A stretch of DNA of 5,043 nucleotides, from contig CATPAO010000285.1 in the NCBI GenBank assembly GCA_955652025.1, positions 1 through 5,043 on the forward strand, given 5' to 3'. A program made the position numbers and the translations under genes. This stretch comes from Casimicrobiaceae bacterium (GTDB lineage Bacteria; Pseudomonadota; Gammaproteobacteria; Burkholderiales; Casimicrobiaceae). Positions 1-5,043 of this stretch are shown piece after piece; the first letter of the stretch is position 1; each line of letters begins with the position of its first letter. The notes below the pieces were generated by a model that was not told where the DNA came from, did not search any database, and saw only the letters and a program-made list of their open reading frames with translations.

Positions 1-835
1 ATTCGATGCCGCGAAAGATTACGTTTTCCACGATCAGACCGATGACGATGACCGTCAGCAGCCCGGCGAACACGTTCGGGATCTCGAGCTGGTTCTTGTT
101 CTCGTAGATGAACCAGCCTAGGCCGCCCGACCCCGACGACACGCCGAACACCAGCTCGGCGGCGATCAACGTCCGCCACGCGAACGCCCAGCCGATCTTG
201 AGTCCGGTCAGGATGCTCGGAAAGGCGGCGGGAATGAGGATGCGCGCGACGTAACGCAATCCCCTGAGACCGTAATTGCGACCGACCATGCGGAGCGTGG
301 TCGACACCGATAGAAAACCCGAGTGCGTGTTGAGCGCCACCGCCCATAACACCGAGTGAACGATGACGAACACGATGCTGCCGTAGCCCAGACCGAACCA
401 TATCAACGCCAATGGCAGCAAGGCGATCGCCGGCAACGGATTAAACATCGACGTCAGGAGCTCCAGCAGATCGGTGCCGATTCGCGACGAGATCGCGACG
501 ATCGTCAACGCAGCCGCGCAGAGAATCCCCACGCTATAGCCGATCAACAGCACACGCAGCGACGTCACCACTCTTCCGAACAGCTCGCCGCCGAAAAATC
601 CGTTCGCGAATGCCTCGAGCGTGGCTGAGAACGTCGGAAAGAGCAGGGGGTTATCGAGCCAGCGCGCGTAGATCTCCCAAATCGCCGCGAGCACGATCAG
701 CAGCACGAGCTTGCGTAGCCAGCCCTGCCCCGTCGCGCGCTCCCAGACGGACAGCGGCTTTTCGACGACGCCGAATTGCTCGGCGGCGATGGGCTGGCGC
801 GTGAGCTCCGCGCGCGGGGGGGCGATCTCATTCAT
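1..835 (-). CDS. ABC transporter permease, NitT/TauT (taurine/nitrate/sulfonate) family, C-terminus cut by window edge
   Basis: This is the inner-membrane permease of a type I ABC importer, which as a dimer forms the channel served by the neighbouring ATPase and binding protein. The frame stays open for 278 codons from the ATG at 835 and runs off the left edge. SsuC/TauC proteins are usually about 250-290 residues, so only a short C-terminal tail should be missing. About 38 hydrophilic cytoplasmic residues come first. Several hydrophobic segments follow, starting with LVLLIVLAAIW and including a PLPAIALLPLALIWFGLG stretch. The EAA-type cytoplasmic loop that docks on the ATPase reads IPAAFPSILTGLKIG, and is followed by a WRTLIAAELV segment typical of the family. 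The start at 835 has GGAG seven bases upstream and overlaps the ATPase end by 8 bases, which suggests coupled translation. An in-frame ATG at 841 sits too close to that GGAG. The family is clear; the substrate is not shown. Confidence 0.93.
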   Translation of the reverse strand, partial: MNEIAPPRAELTRQPIAAEQFGVVEKPLSVWERATGQGWLRKLVLLIVLAAIWEIYARWLDNPLLFPTFSATLEAFANGFFGGELFGRVVTSLRVLLIGYSVGILCAAALTIVAISSRIGTDLLELLTSMFNPLPAIALLPLALIWFGLGYGSIVFVIVHSVLWAVALNTHSGFLSVSTTLRMVGRNYGLRGLRYVARILIPAAFPSILTGLKIGWAFAWRTLIAAELVFGVSSGSGGLGWFIYENKNQLEIPNVFAGLLTVIVIGLIVENVIFRGIE

Positions 836-1610
836 GCGCATGCTCCGGCTCGACCGTTTCCGCGAACAGCATCGAATGGATGTGCCGTTCGAGCGCCGCC
901 GACGCAGCGCCGCCGGCACCCGCCGGAAGGCTGTTCAACTCGGCTCTGACTTGGCCCGGGTGCGGCGACAACAGCAGGATGCGGCTGCCGATCTTGATGG
1001 CCTCGGCGATCGAATGCGTGACGAACAGCACGGTGAAGCGAGTGTCGTCCCACAGCTGCAAGAGTTCGTCCTGCATTTTCCGCCGCGTCAGCGCGTCCAG
1101 CGCGGCGAACGGCTCGTCCATCAGCAGGATATCGGGCTCCATCGCCATGCCGCGCGCGATCGCGACACGCTGCTTCATGCCGCCCGACAACGTGTGCGGA
1201 TAACTGTCGACGAACTTGACGAGATTCACTTTGGCGATGTACTCGAGCGCTTTCTCTTCCGCGGCCTTGCCCGCCAAACGTCCGCTCGAGACCAGCGGGA
1301 ACAGCACGTTCTCCTTGACCGTCCGCCATGGCAGTAACTGGTCGAATTCCTGGAACACCATCATCCGGTCGGGACCGGGGCGTGTGACCGCCTCGCCTTT
1401 CAACCGGATCTCGCCTTCGACGGGCGGCAAGTAGCCGCCCACCGCCTTCAGCAACGTCGACTTGCCGCACCCCGACGGCCCGAGGAGGATAAAACGGTCC
1501 GATCGGTACACGCGGAAGTCGATCCGGTAGGTCGCGGTGACGAGGTGTTCCTTCGTCTTGTATTGCAGCGTGACGCCACGCACGTCGAGCAGCGGCGTTT
1601 GTCCATCCAC
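828..1610 (-). CDS. ABC transporter ATP-binding protein, NitT/TauT (SsuB/TauB-like) family
   Basis: This cytoplasmic ATPase powers the importer formed with the adjacent permease and binding protein. The 260-residue product has every expected nucleotide-binding motif in order: Walker A GPSGCGKST at 44-52, Q-loop Gln87 within VFQEFDQLLPW, signature LSGGMKQR at 141-148, Walker B ILLMDEP at 161-167 with the catalytic Glu166, D-loop ALDALT from 170, and the switch His199. The length is normal for SsuB/TauB-type subunits. The start is GTG at 1610, preceded by AGGGGA four bases upstream. The nearby ATG at 1606 is out of frame, and the next in-frame Met is about 80 residues in. The gene begins 15 bases after the PLP-enzyme stop, and its last codons overlap the permease start, so it belongs to one operon. 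The final 30 or so residues are Ala/Gly-rich and ordinary for the family. Nothing in the ATPase identifies the ligand. Confidence 0.95.
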   Translation of the reverse strand: MDGQTPLLDVRGVTLQYKTKEHLVTATYRIDFRVYRSDRFILLGPSGCGKSTLLKAVGGYLPPVEGEIRLKGEAVTRPGPDRMMVFQEFDQLLPWRTVKENVLFPLVSSGRLAGKAAEEKALEYIAKVNLVKFVDSYPHTLSGGMKQRVAIARGMAMEPDILLMDEPFAALDALTRRKMQDELLQLWDDTRFTVLFVTHSIAEAIKIGSRILLLSPHPGQVRAELNSLPAGAGGAASAALERHIHSMLFAETVEPEHAHE

Positions 1611-1625
1611 GTGATCCCCTTTGAT

Positions 1626-2615
1626 TCAGCGCGCGGCGTTCTGCCACGGCAAGCGATCGAGGTCGACGTTGCCCCCGGAGACGATGATGCCAACTCGCCG
1701 GCCGGCGACATCGAGCGTGCGTTCGAGCAGGCAGGCGAGCGGAACCGCCGCGGACGGCTCGATCACGATCTTCAATCGCTCCCACGTCATCCGCATCGCG
1801 CGAACGATGGCCTCTTCGCTGCACGTCGCCAGCGCGTCGGCATGCGCGCGGATCGCGGCGAACGTCCGCGGCGCGAGCATCGTGCGAAGTCCATCGGCGA
1901 TCGTGGATGTCGGCGGCAACGGCTCGATTCTCCCCGAGCGGAAGCTCGCCGCCGCATCGCCCGCATTCGCCGGCTCGGCGCCGAATACGCGAATGTCCGG
2001 TTGCAGCGACTTGGCGGCAATCGCGGTGCCCGACAGGAGGCCGCCGCCGCCGCAAGGGGCCACGACGATGTCCAGTTGATCCACTTGCTCGAGCAGCTCC
2101 AGCGCAGCGGTCCCCTGCCCTGCGATGACGCGCACGTCATCGAACGGATGGATGAGCGTGGCGCCGGTCTCACGCTGCACGTCGGCGCACGCCGCCTCGC
2201 GCGCCGTGACCGTCGGCGCGCAGAAGCGGATCGTCGCGCCGAAGCGGCGAACGTTGTCCTGCTTCACCTTCGGCGCGTTGTCGGGCATCACCACCCATGA
2301 CGGAATGCCGCGCCGCCGCGCCGCATACGCGAGTGCCGCGCCGTGGTTGCCCGACGAATGCGTGACGACGCCATTCCGTGCTTCGTCGCCCCCGAGCGAG
2401 AACACCGCGTTGCACGCACCGCGCGCCTTGAACGCGCCAATCTCCTGAAAGTTCTCGCACTTGAAATAGAGGCGCGCGCCGACTTCCGCATCGATCCACG
2501 CGGAAGTCAGCACCGGCGTTCGGTGCACATGCGGCGCGATCCGGACGTGCGCGGCGCGGATCGCGGCGAGGTCGGGAAGCGCGGGCGAGCGCGCGGCGCC
2601 GGAAACGTCGGGCAT
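1626..2615 (-). CDS. Fold-type II PLP enzyme, serine/threonine dehydratase or serine racemase-like
   Basis: This is a cytoplasmic PLP enzyme of 329 residues with no ACT regulatory domain. Members deaminate Ser, Thr or 3-hydroxyaspartate to 2-oxo acids, or racemise serine. Visible motifs are the Schiff-base lysine Lys63 in GAFKARGA, the substrate loop HSSGNHG at 86-92, the phosphate-binding glycine loop CGGGG at 188-192, EPS at 286-288, and SGGN at 313-316, where Ser313 should contact the pyridine nitrogen. Ser88 aligns with the re-face Ser84 of human serine racemase. Glu214, Ala218 and Asp220 keep the spacing of that enzyme's divalent-metal site (Glu210, Ala214, Asp216). The ATG at 2615 shares its A with the TGA of the binding-protein gene and follows a GGGGGG run. 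The frame stays open upstream to 2930, but that part only shadows the binding-protein gene. Its place inside a transporter operon suggests it acts on the imported compound or a derivative. The exact reaction cannot be read from sequence. Confidence 0.92.
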   Translation of the reverse strand: MPDVSGAARSPALPDLAAIRAAHVRIAPHVHRTPVLTSAWIDAEVGARLYFKCENFQEIGAFKARGACNAVFSLGGDEARNGVVTHSSGNHGAALAYAARRRGIPSWVVMPDNAPKVKQDNVRRFGATIRFCAPTVTAREAACADVQRETGATLIHPFDDVRVIAGQGTAALELLEQVDQLDIVVAPCGGGGLLSGTAIAAKSLQPDIRVFGAEPANAGDAAASFRSGRIEPLPPTSTIADGLRTMLAPRTFAAIRAHADALATCSEEAIVRAMRMTWERLKIVIEPSAAVPLACLLERTLDVAGRRVGIIVSGGNVDLDRLPWQNAAR

Positions 2616-3622
2616 CAGCCCCCCGGCAGCGCGTGAGCGTTGGGGAAGAACAGGTCCCTCCACGTTTCCGGCTTCACCTTGATCGCGCCGATTTTGTGCA
2701 TGAAATCGACGTACTTCATCATATTTTGCGGCGTCGTCGTGTAGACGATGGCGGGATCGTTCAGCATTTTCAAGATGTTGTCGGCGCTGTCCTTGTCCTT
2801 GGAGATCCGCAGGTAGGCCAGCGCCGCCGCACGCTTGTCGCGATTGATCTGCGTTGTCGCTTCGTCGAGCGCCTTGACGAACGCGTCGTAGATCCTGGGA
2901 TTGTCGTTCCTGAATTTCGAGGTCGTCCACACGACGTTAAACGTCGCCGGGCCACCCAGGACGTCGTAGGAGTTGAGCACCGTGTGAATGCCCGGGCGTT
3001 CGAGCTGTTGATACTGGAACGGCGGCGAGCTGAAGTGCGCGGTGATTTCCGATTGCCCCGACAGGAGCGCGCTCTGCGCGTCCGGATGCGACATCGTCAC
3101 CGTCAACGCATCGAACTTGTTCGCCTGTCCTTCGCCGAACGCCATGTCGGCCGCCATCTGCAGCGTGACCGCCTGGATCGAGACCTTTACCGCCGGCAGC
3201 GCAATCCTGTCCTTGTCCCCGAAGTCCTTGATCGTCTTCACGCTCGGGTTGCGCGAGTTCAAATAGATCGGCATCGAGTTGATTGCCGCCACGGCCTTCA
3301 CGTCGAGGTTGCCCCGCGTGCGCGACCACAGCGTCACGAACGGCGCGACGCCGCCAGAGGCGAATTGTAGGCTGCCCGACAAGAGCGCGTCGTTCATCAC
3401 GCTGCCGCCCGCGAATTTCGCCCAGCCGACCTTCACGTCGACGCCGCTCGCCTTCGCATATTTTTCGATCAGCTTCTGCTCTTCCATCAGCATCAGCGGC
3501 AAGTAGCTGATGCCGTACTGCTGCGCCACGTTGATCTCGGACATCTCGGCGCGCACAGGAAGGGTCGTCGCAAGCGCAACTGCGCCAGCAATGATCCACG
3601 CGCGCCACCACGATCGATGCAT
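2615..3622 (-). CDS. ABC transporter substrate-binding protein, NitT/TauT (SsuA/NMT1-like) family
   Basis: This is the periplasmic binding protein that captures the substrate for the permease and ATPase encoded downstream. The 335-residue product opens with a Sec signal peptide: MHRSWWR, a hydrophobic core from about residue 9 to 21, and an Ala-X-Ala-like cleavage site in PVRA before Glu26. The mature part begins INVAQQYGISYLPLMLMEE, the usual first strand and helix of SsuA/NMT1-like proteins. Later come GGSVMNDALLSGSLQFASG from about 72, an NPSVKTIKDF segment near 125-134, and DAQSALLSGQ near 181-190, all characteristic positions. The ATG at 3622 is preferred because GGAG ends six bases upstream. 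A TTG at 3634 would add four residues and would place the Shine-Dalgarno sequence inside the gene. It is the first gene after a recognisable promoter, and its stop codon overlaps the PLP-enzyme start by one base. Relatives bind taurine, alkanesulfonates, nitrate, aromatic acids or pyrimidine precursors, so a sulfonate ligand is inference. Confidence 0.93.
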   Translation of the reverse strand: MHRSWWRAWIIAGAVALATTLPVRAEMSEINVAQQYGISYLPLMLMEEQKLIEKYAKASGVDVKVGWAKFAGGSVMNDALLSGSLQFASGGVAPFVTLWSRTRGNLDVKAVAAINSMPIYLNSRNPSVKTIKDFGDKDRIALPAVKVSIQAVTLQMAADMAFGEGQANKFDALTVTMSHPDAQSALLSGQSEITAHFSSPPFQYQQLERPGIHTVLNSYDVLGGPATFNVVWTTSKFRNDNPRIYDAFVKALDEATTQINRDKRAAALAYLRISKDKDSADNILKMLNDPAIVYTTTPQNMMKYVDFMHKIGAIKVKPETWRDLFFPNAHALPGG

Positions 3623-3632
3623 CTCCCTCTCC
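3623..3632 (-). promoter_or_regulatory. Ribosome binding site of the substrate-binding protein gene
   Basis: On the minus strand the ten bases before the ATG at 3622 read GGAGAGGGAG. The GGAG lies six bases from the ATG, an ideal spacing. This decides the start at 3622 over the in-frame TTG at 3634, because that TTG overlaps the ribosome-binding sequence itself. Confidence 0.8.
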
Positions 3633-3654
3633 AAGCCGCAGACAAACGGTTCGG

Positions 3655-3683
3655 ATTATAGGCGGAGCGCGCACTCCGGTCTA
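3655..3683 (-). promoter_or_regulatory. Sigma70-type promoter of the transporter/PLP-enzyme operon
   Basis: On the minus strand a perfect TATAAT lies at 3660-3655. It is preceded, after exactly 17 bases, by TAGACC at 3683-3678, which matches four of six positions of the TTGACA consensus. Transcription would start near 3648, leaving a 5' leader of about 26 bases with the Shine-Dalgarno sequence just before the ATG at 3622. The position in the gap between the SuyB-like gene and the binding-protein gene suits a promoter for the four-gene transporter unit. No start site has been measured; the call rests on motif and spacing. Confidence 0.65.
3663..3678. promoter_or_regulatory. Inverted repeat in the promoter spacer, possible operator
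   Basis: The 16 bases are a near-perfect palindrome with arms CGGAG and CTCCG around a GC-alternating centre; seven of eight base pairs match. It fills the spacer between the -35 and -10 elements, a classic site for a repressor or for a MerR-type activator. Which regulator would bind is unknown and none is encoded in the window. Palindromes arise easily in GC-rich DNA, so an operator role is inference. Confidence 0.35.
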
Positions 3684-3718
3684 AGGTTTGCCGGTTCCAG
3701 GCATAGGATTTCGGATTG

Positions 3719-3738
3719 CCCCTCACCCGGGTGAGGGG
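3719..3738. repeat. Perfect 20-base palindrome (REP-like hairpin or weak terminator) after the SuyB-like gene
   Basis: The segment is a perfect inverted repeat: CCCCTCACCC followed directly by GGGTGAGGGG. As RNA it would form an eight-base-pair stem with a CCGG loop. It starts two bases past the stop codon of the SuyB-like gene, in the direction of transcription. No run of T follows on the minus strand (CAATCCGAAATCC comes next), so it is not a canonical intrinsic terminator. It could stabilise the 3' end, reduce read-through, or be a copy of a dispersed REP-type element. The C/G-rich stem resembles REP elements of proteobacteria, but copy number cannot be judged from one window. Confidence 0.6.
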
Positions 3739-3740
3739 GG

Positions 3741-4901
3741 TCAGGCGCTCTCGTACAATCGCGTCATCACGAACTCGCGATGGCCGAGCGCTTCCGCCGC
3801 GGTCAGCCGACCATTGGCGGTGCGGAACATCATGTCGAGGAGCTTGTCGCCGGCCTCGTTCATCGTGATCTCGCGCTGCAAAAGTCCCGATGTGTCGACG
3901 TCGACGTGCTCGCTCATCGTGCGCACAGTGCGCGGGTTCGCGCAGATCTTGATCACCGGCAAAATCGGGTTGCCGATGACATTGCCCTGACCGGTCGGAA
4001 AGAAATGGACGGCAAAGCCCGCCGCCGCGCACAACGTCACCATCTCGGCGGCCGCGGACGAGCTGTCCATGAACCACAGACCGGGTCCACGCGGCATCTC
4101 GGCCTTGTCGAGCACGCCGTCGACGACGCACGTCTTGCCGATCTTTTGGATGTTGCCGAGCGCTTTCTCCTCGATCGTTGTCAGTCCGCCGGCGATGTTG
4201 CCCTTGGTCGGCTGCGAATCGGACAGGTCCGACGTCTTGTGACGGTTGATCACTTCCTGGTAGCGATCGAAGACGCGCATGAAGTCCGCGCGGACCTTGT
4301 CGTCACGACAGCGCGCAGCCACGATCGTCTCGCCGCCGGTCAGTTCCGTCGTCTCGCCGAACACGAGTGTGCAACCGGCCGCGTAGAGTTTGTCGAAGGC
4401 ATCACCGACGGTCGGATTGGCGCCGCAGCCCGACGTCGTGTCGGATTCGCCGCATTTCGTCGATACCCATAGTTCAGAAAGCGCGCATTCGACGCGGTGC
4501 CGTTCGCTCGCCCATTGCAGGAACTCGCGCGCGGCCTTCGAAGCCCGCATGATCGTGTCGTGGTCGCCGTGCAGCTCGATGCCAAAACCCGCGACCGGCT
4601 TCCCCGTCGCGGCGATGCCGTCGGCGACTTTCTGCGTCCAGCTATCCTCGATGCCGATCACTACCGCCGCCGCCACGTTGGGATTGCTCCCGGCGCCGAT
4701 CAGGGTCCGGAAATGCAAGTCGAGGTCGGCGCCGAACTGCAGACGCCCATAGGGATGCGGAATCGCGAGCGCGCCCTTGATGTTGTTCGCGACCGCCTCC
4801 GCCGCGGCATTCGACAAATCGTCGACCGGCAGGATCACGACGTGATTGCGGATGCCGACGCGACCATTCTCGCGGCGATAACCTCTGAAGTTGTGTTCCA
4901 T
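3741..4901 (-). CDS. suyB: UxaA-family lyase large subunit, probable (2R)-sulfolactate sulfo-lyase subunit beta (SuyB-like)
   Basis: This cytoplasmic lyase belongs to the altronate/galactarate dehydratase superfamily (UxaA C-terminal domain). SuyB with SuyA eliminates sulfite from (2R)-3-sulfolactate to give pyruvate. The 386-residue product shows [13 protein letters not shown] at 7-19, [13 protein letters not shown] at 63-75, the conserved Cys motif [10 protein letters not shown] at 149-158 (probable metal or substrate site), [17 protein letters not shown] at 233-249, and the C-terminal block [12 protein letters not shown] at 301-312 ending in [11 protein letters not shown]. The length and the split from the SAF domain match SuyB rather than single-chain UxaA of roughly 500 residues. 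From memory the wording is closest to annotated SuyB proteins, but this is not an alignment. The ATG at 4901 fits the usual family N-terminus and has GGTGA five bases upstream. A GTG at 4910 overlaps the preceding stop as GTGA and would add three residues. Altronate or another sugar-acid dehydratase is the main alternative. Confidence 0.8.
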   Translation of the reverse strand: MEHNFRGYRRENGRVGIRNHVVILPVDDLSNAAAEAVANNIKGALAIPHPYGRLQFGADLDLHFRTLIGAGSNPNVAAAVVIGIEDSWTQKVADGIAATGKPVAGFGIELHGDHDTIMRASKAAREFLQWASERHRVECALSELWVSTKCGESDTTSGCGANPTVGDAFDKLYAAGCTLVFGETTELTGGETIVAARCRDDKVRADFMRVFDRYQEVINRHKTSDLSDSQPTKGNIAGGLTTIEEKALGNIQKIGKTCVVDGVLDKAEMPRGPGLWFMDSSSAAAEMVTLCAAAGFAVHFFPTGQGNVIGNPILPVIKICANPRTVRTMSEHVDVDTSGLLQREITMNEAGDKLLDMMFRTANGRLTAAEALGHREFVMTRLYESA

Positions 4902-4906
4902 GGCGG

Positions 4907-5043
4907 TCACCAGCGCTTCGTCTTGATGTTGTGGACGTGGGCGTGCTGCCCGGTTTTAATCGGCGCGACGACCTTGCCGATGTCGATGCCGTACTTAATG
5001 ACCGTGTCGCCGACCCCCAGGTCCTTGAGCGCCACCTTGTGCC
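4907..5043 (-). CDS. suyA: SAF-domain (UxaA N-terminal-like) small subunit, probable sulfolactate sulfo-lyase subunit alpha, 5' end outside window
   Basis: Only the last 44 residues and the TGA at 4909-4907 are inside the window; the N-terminus lies beyond base 5043. The reading is [18 protein letters not shown], then [20 protein letters not shown], and it ends IKTKRW. This is the C-terminal part of a SAF domain as found at the N-terminus of altronate dehydratase and as a separate small protein in SuyA. The paired histidines of the HAHVHN segment are typical of the family and are thought to contribute to the active site with the large subunit. The stop codon lies five bases before the ATG of the SuyB-like gene, so the two subunits are almost certainly co-translated. 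The sulfolactate assignment depends on that partner; the SAF family call is firm despite the truncation. Confidence 0.82.
   Translation of the reverse strand, partial: HKVALKDLGVGDTVIKYGIDIGKVVAPIKTGQHAHVHNIKTKRW

Noticed and set aside
356..628. Plus-strand open frame of 90 codons
   Set aside because: It is antisense to the permease, Gln/Arg/His-rich, with no domain. The permease frame across this region is continuous and hydrophobic.
832..2055. Minus-strand open frame of about 407 codons spanning the ATPase and PLP genes
   Set aside because: It runs in a different frame from both real genes, is extremely Arg-rich, and only mirrors their GC bias.
1545..2300. Long plus-strand open frame of about 250 codons
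   Set aside because: It is antisense to the PLP-enzyme gene, Arg/Ala-rich, and explained by third-position GC bias. It has no recognisable domain.
2616..2930. In-frame upstream extension of the PLP-enzyme gene by 105 codons
   Set aside because: It lies wholly inside the binding-protein gene in another frame, is low-complexity and Arg/Gln/Asp-rich, and matches no family. The ATG at 2615 gives a normal-length enzyme with good start context.
2633..3370. Long plus-strand open frame of about 245 codons
   Set aside because: It is antisense to the well-supported binding-protein gene, with an Arg/Val/His-rich composition typical of shadow frames.
3895..3908. Tandem GTCGAC repeats
   Set aside because: They lie inside the SuyB-like gene and encode its conserved Asp-Val-Asp-Val stretch, so coding sequence explains them.
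3780..4472. Plus-strand open frame of 230 codons
   Set aside because: It is antisense to the SuyB-like gene, whose family motifs are clear. The antisense product has no recognisable motif.

Overview
The window is a compact stretch of a high-GC bacterial chromosome in which every supported gene lies on the minus strand, so transcription runs from base 5043 towards base 1. The gene families, the strong G/C bias at third codon positions and the Sec-exported binding protein suggest a Gram-negative proteobacterium, perhaps beta or alpha. Sequence alone does not fix the genus.

Layout in transcription order: (1) 5043-4907, the C-terminal end of a small SAF-domain protein (UxaA N-terminal-domain type, SuyA-like). 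(2) 4901-3741, its large partner, a UxaA C-terminal-domain enzyme that most resembles the beta subunit of (2R)-sulfolactate sulfo-lyase (SuyB). (3) 3740-3623, a 118-base gap holding a perfect 20-base palindrome just after the suyB-like stop codon, then a good sigma70-type promoter with an inverted repeat in its spacer and a strong Shine-Dalgarno sequence. (4) 3622-2615, a periplasmic substrate-binding protein of the NitT/TauT (taurine/nitrate/sulfonate) ABC family. (5) 2615-1626, a fold-type II PLP enzyme of the serine/threonine dehydratase and serine racemase group, sharing one base with the binding-protein stop codon. (6) 1610-828, the transporter ATPase. (7) 835 to the left edge, the transporter permease, cut by the window end.

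The second transcription unit (binding protein, PLP enzyme, ATPase, permease) is tightly packed: a 1-base overlap, a 15-base gap and an 8-base overlap. The likely theme is uptake of a small anionic organic acid, plausibly a C3 organosulfonate such as sulfolactate or cysteate, followed by lyase cleavage in the cytoplasm. The PLP enzyme would act on an amino-acid form of the substrate or on a related hydroxy-amino acid. The families are seen in the sequence. The sulfonate substrate is inferred from the SuyAB resemblance plus the TauT-like transporter. No regulator, sulfite exporter or sulfite oxidase is visible. I found no RNA genes, mobile elements, CRISPR arrays or phage genes.
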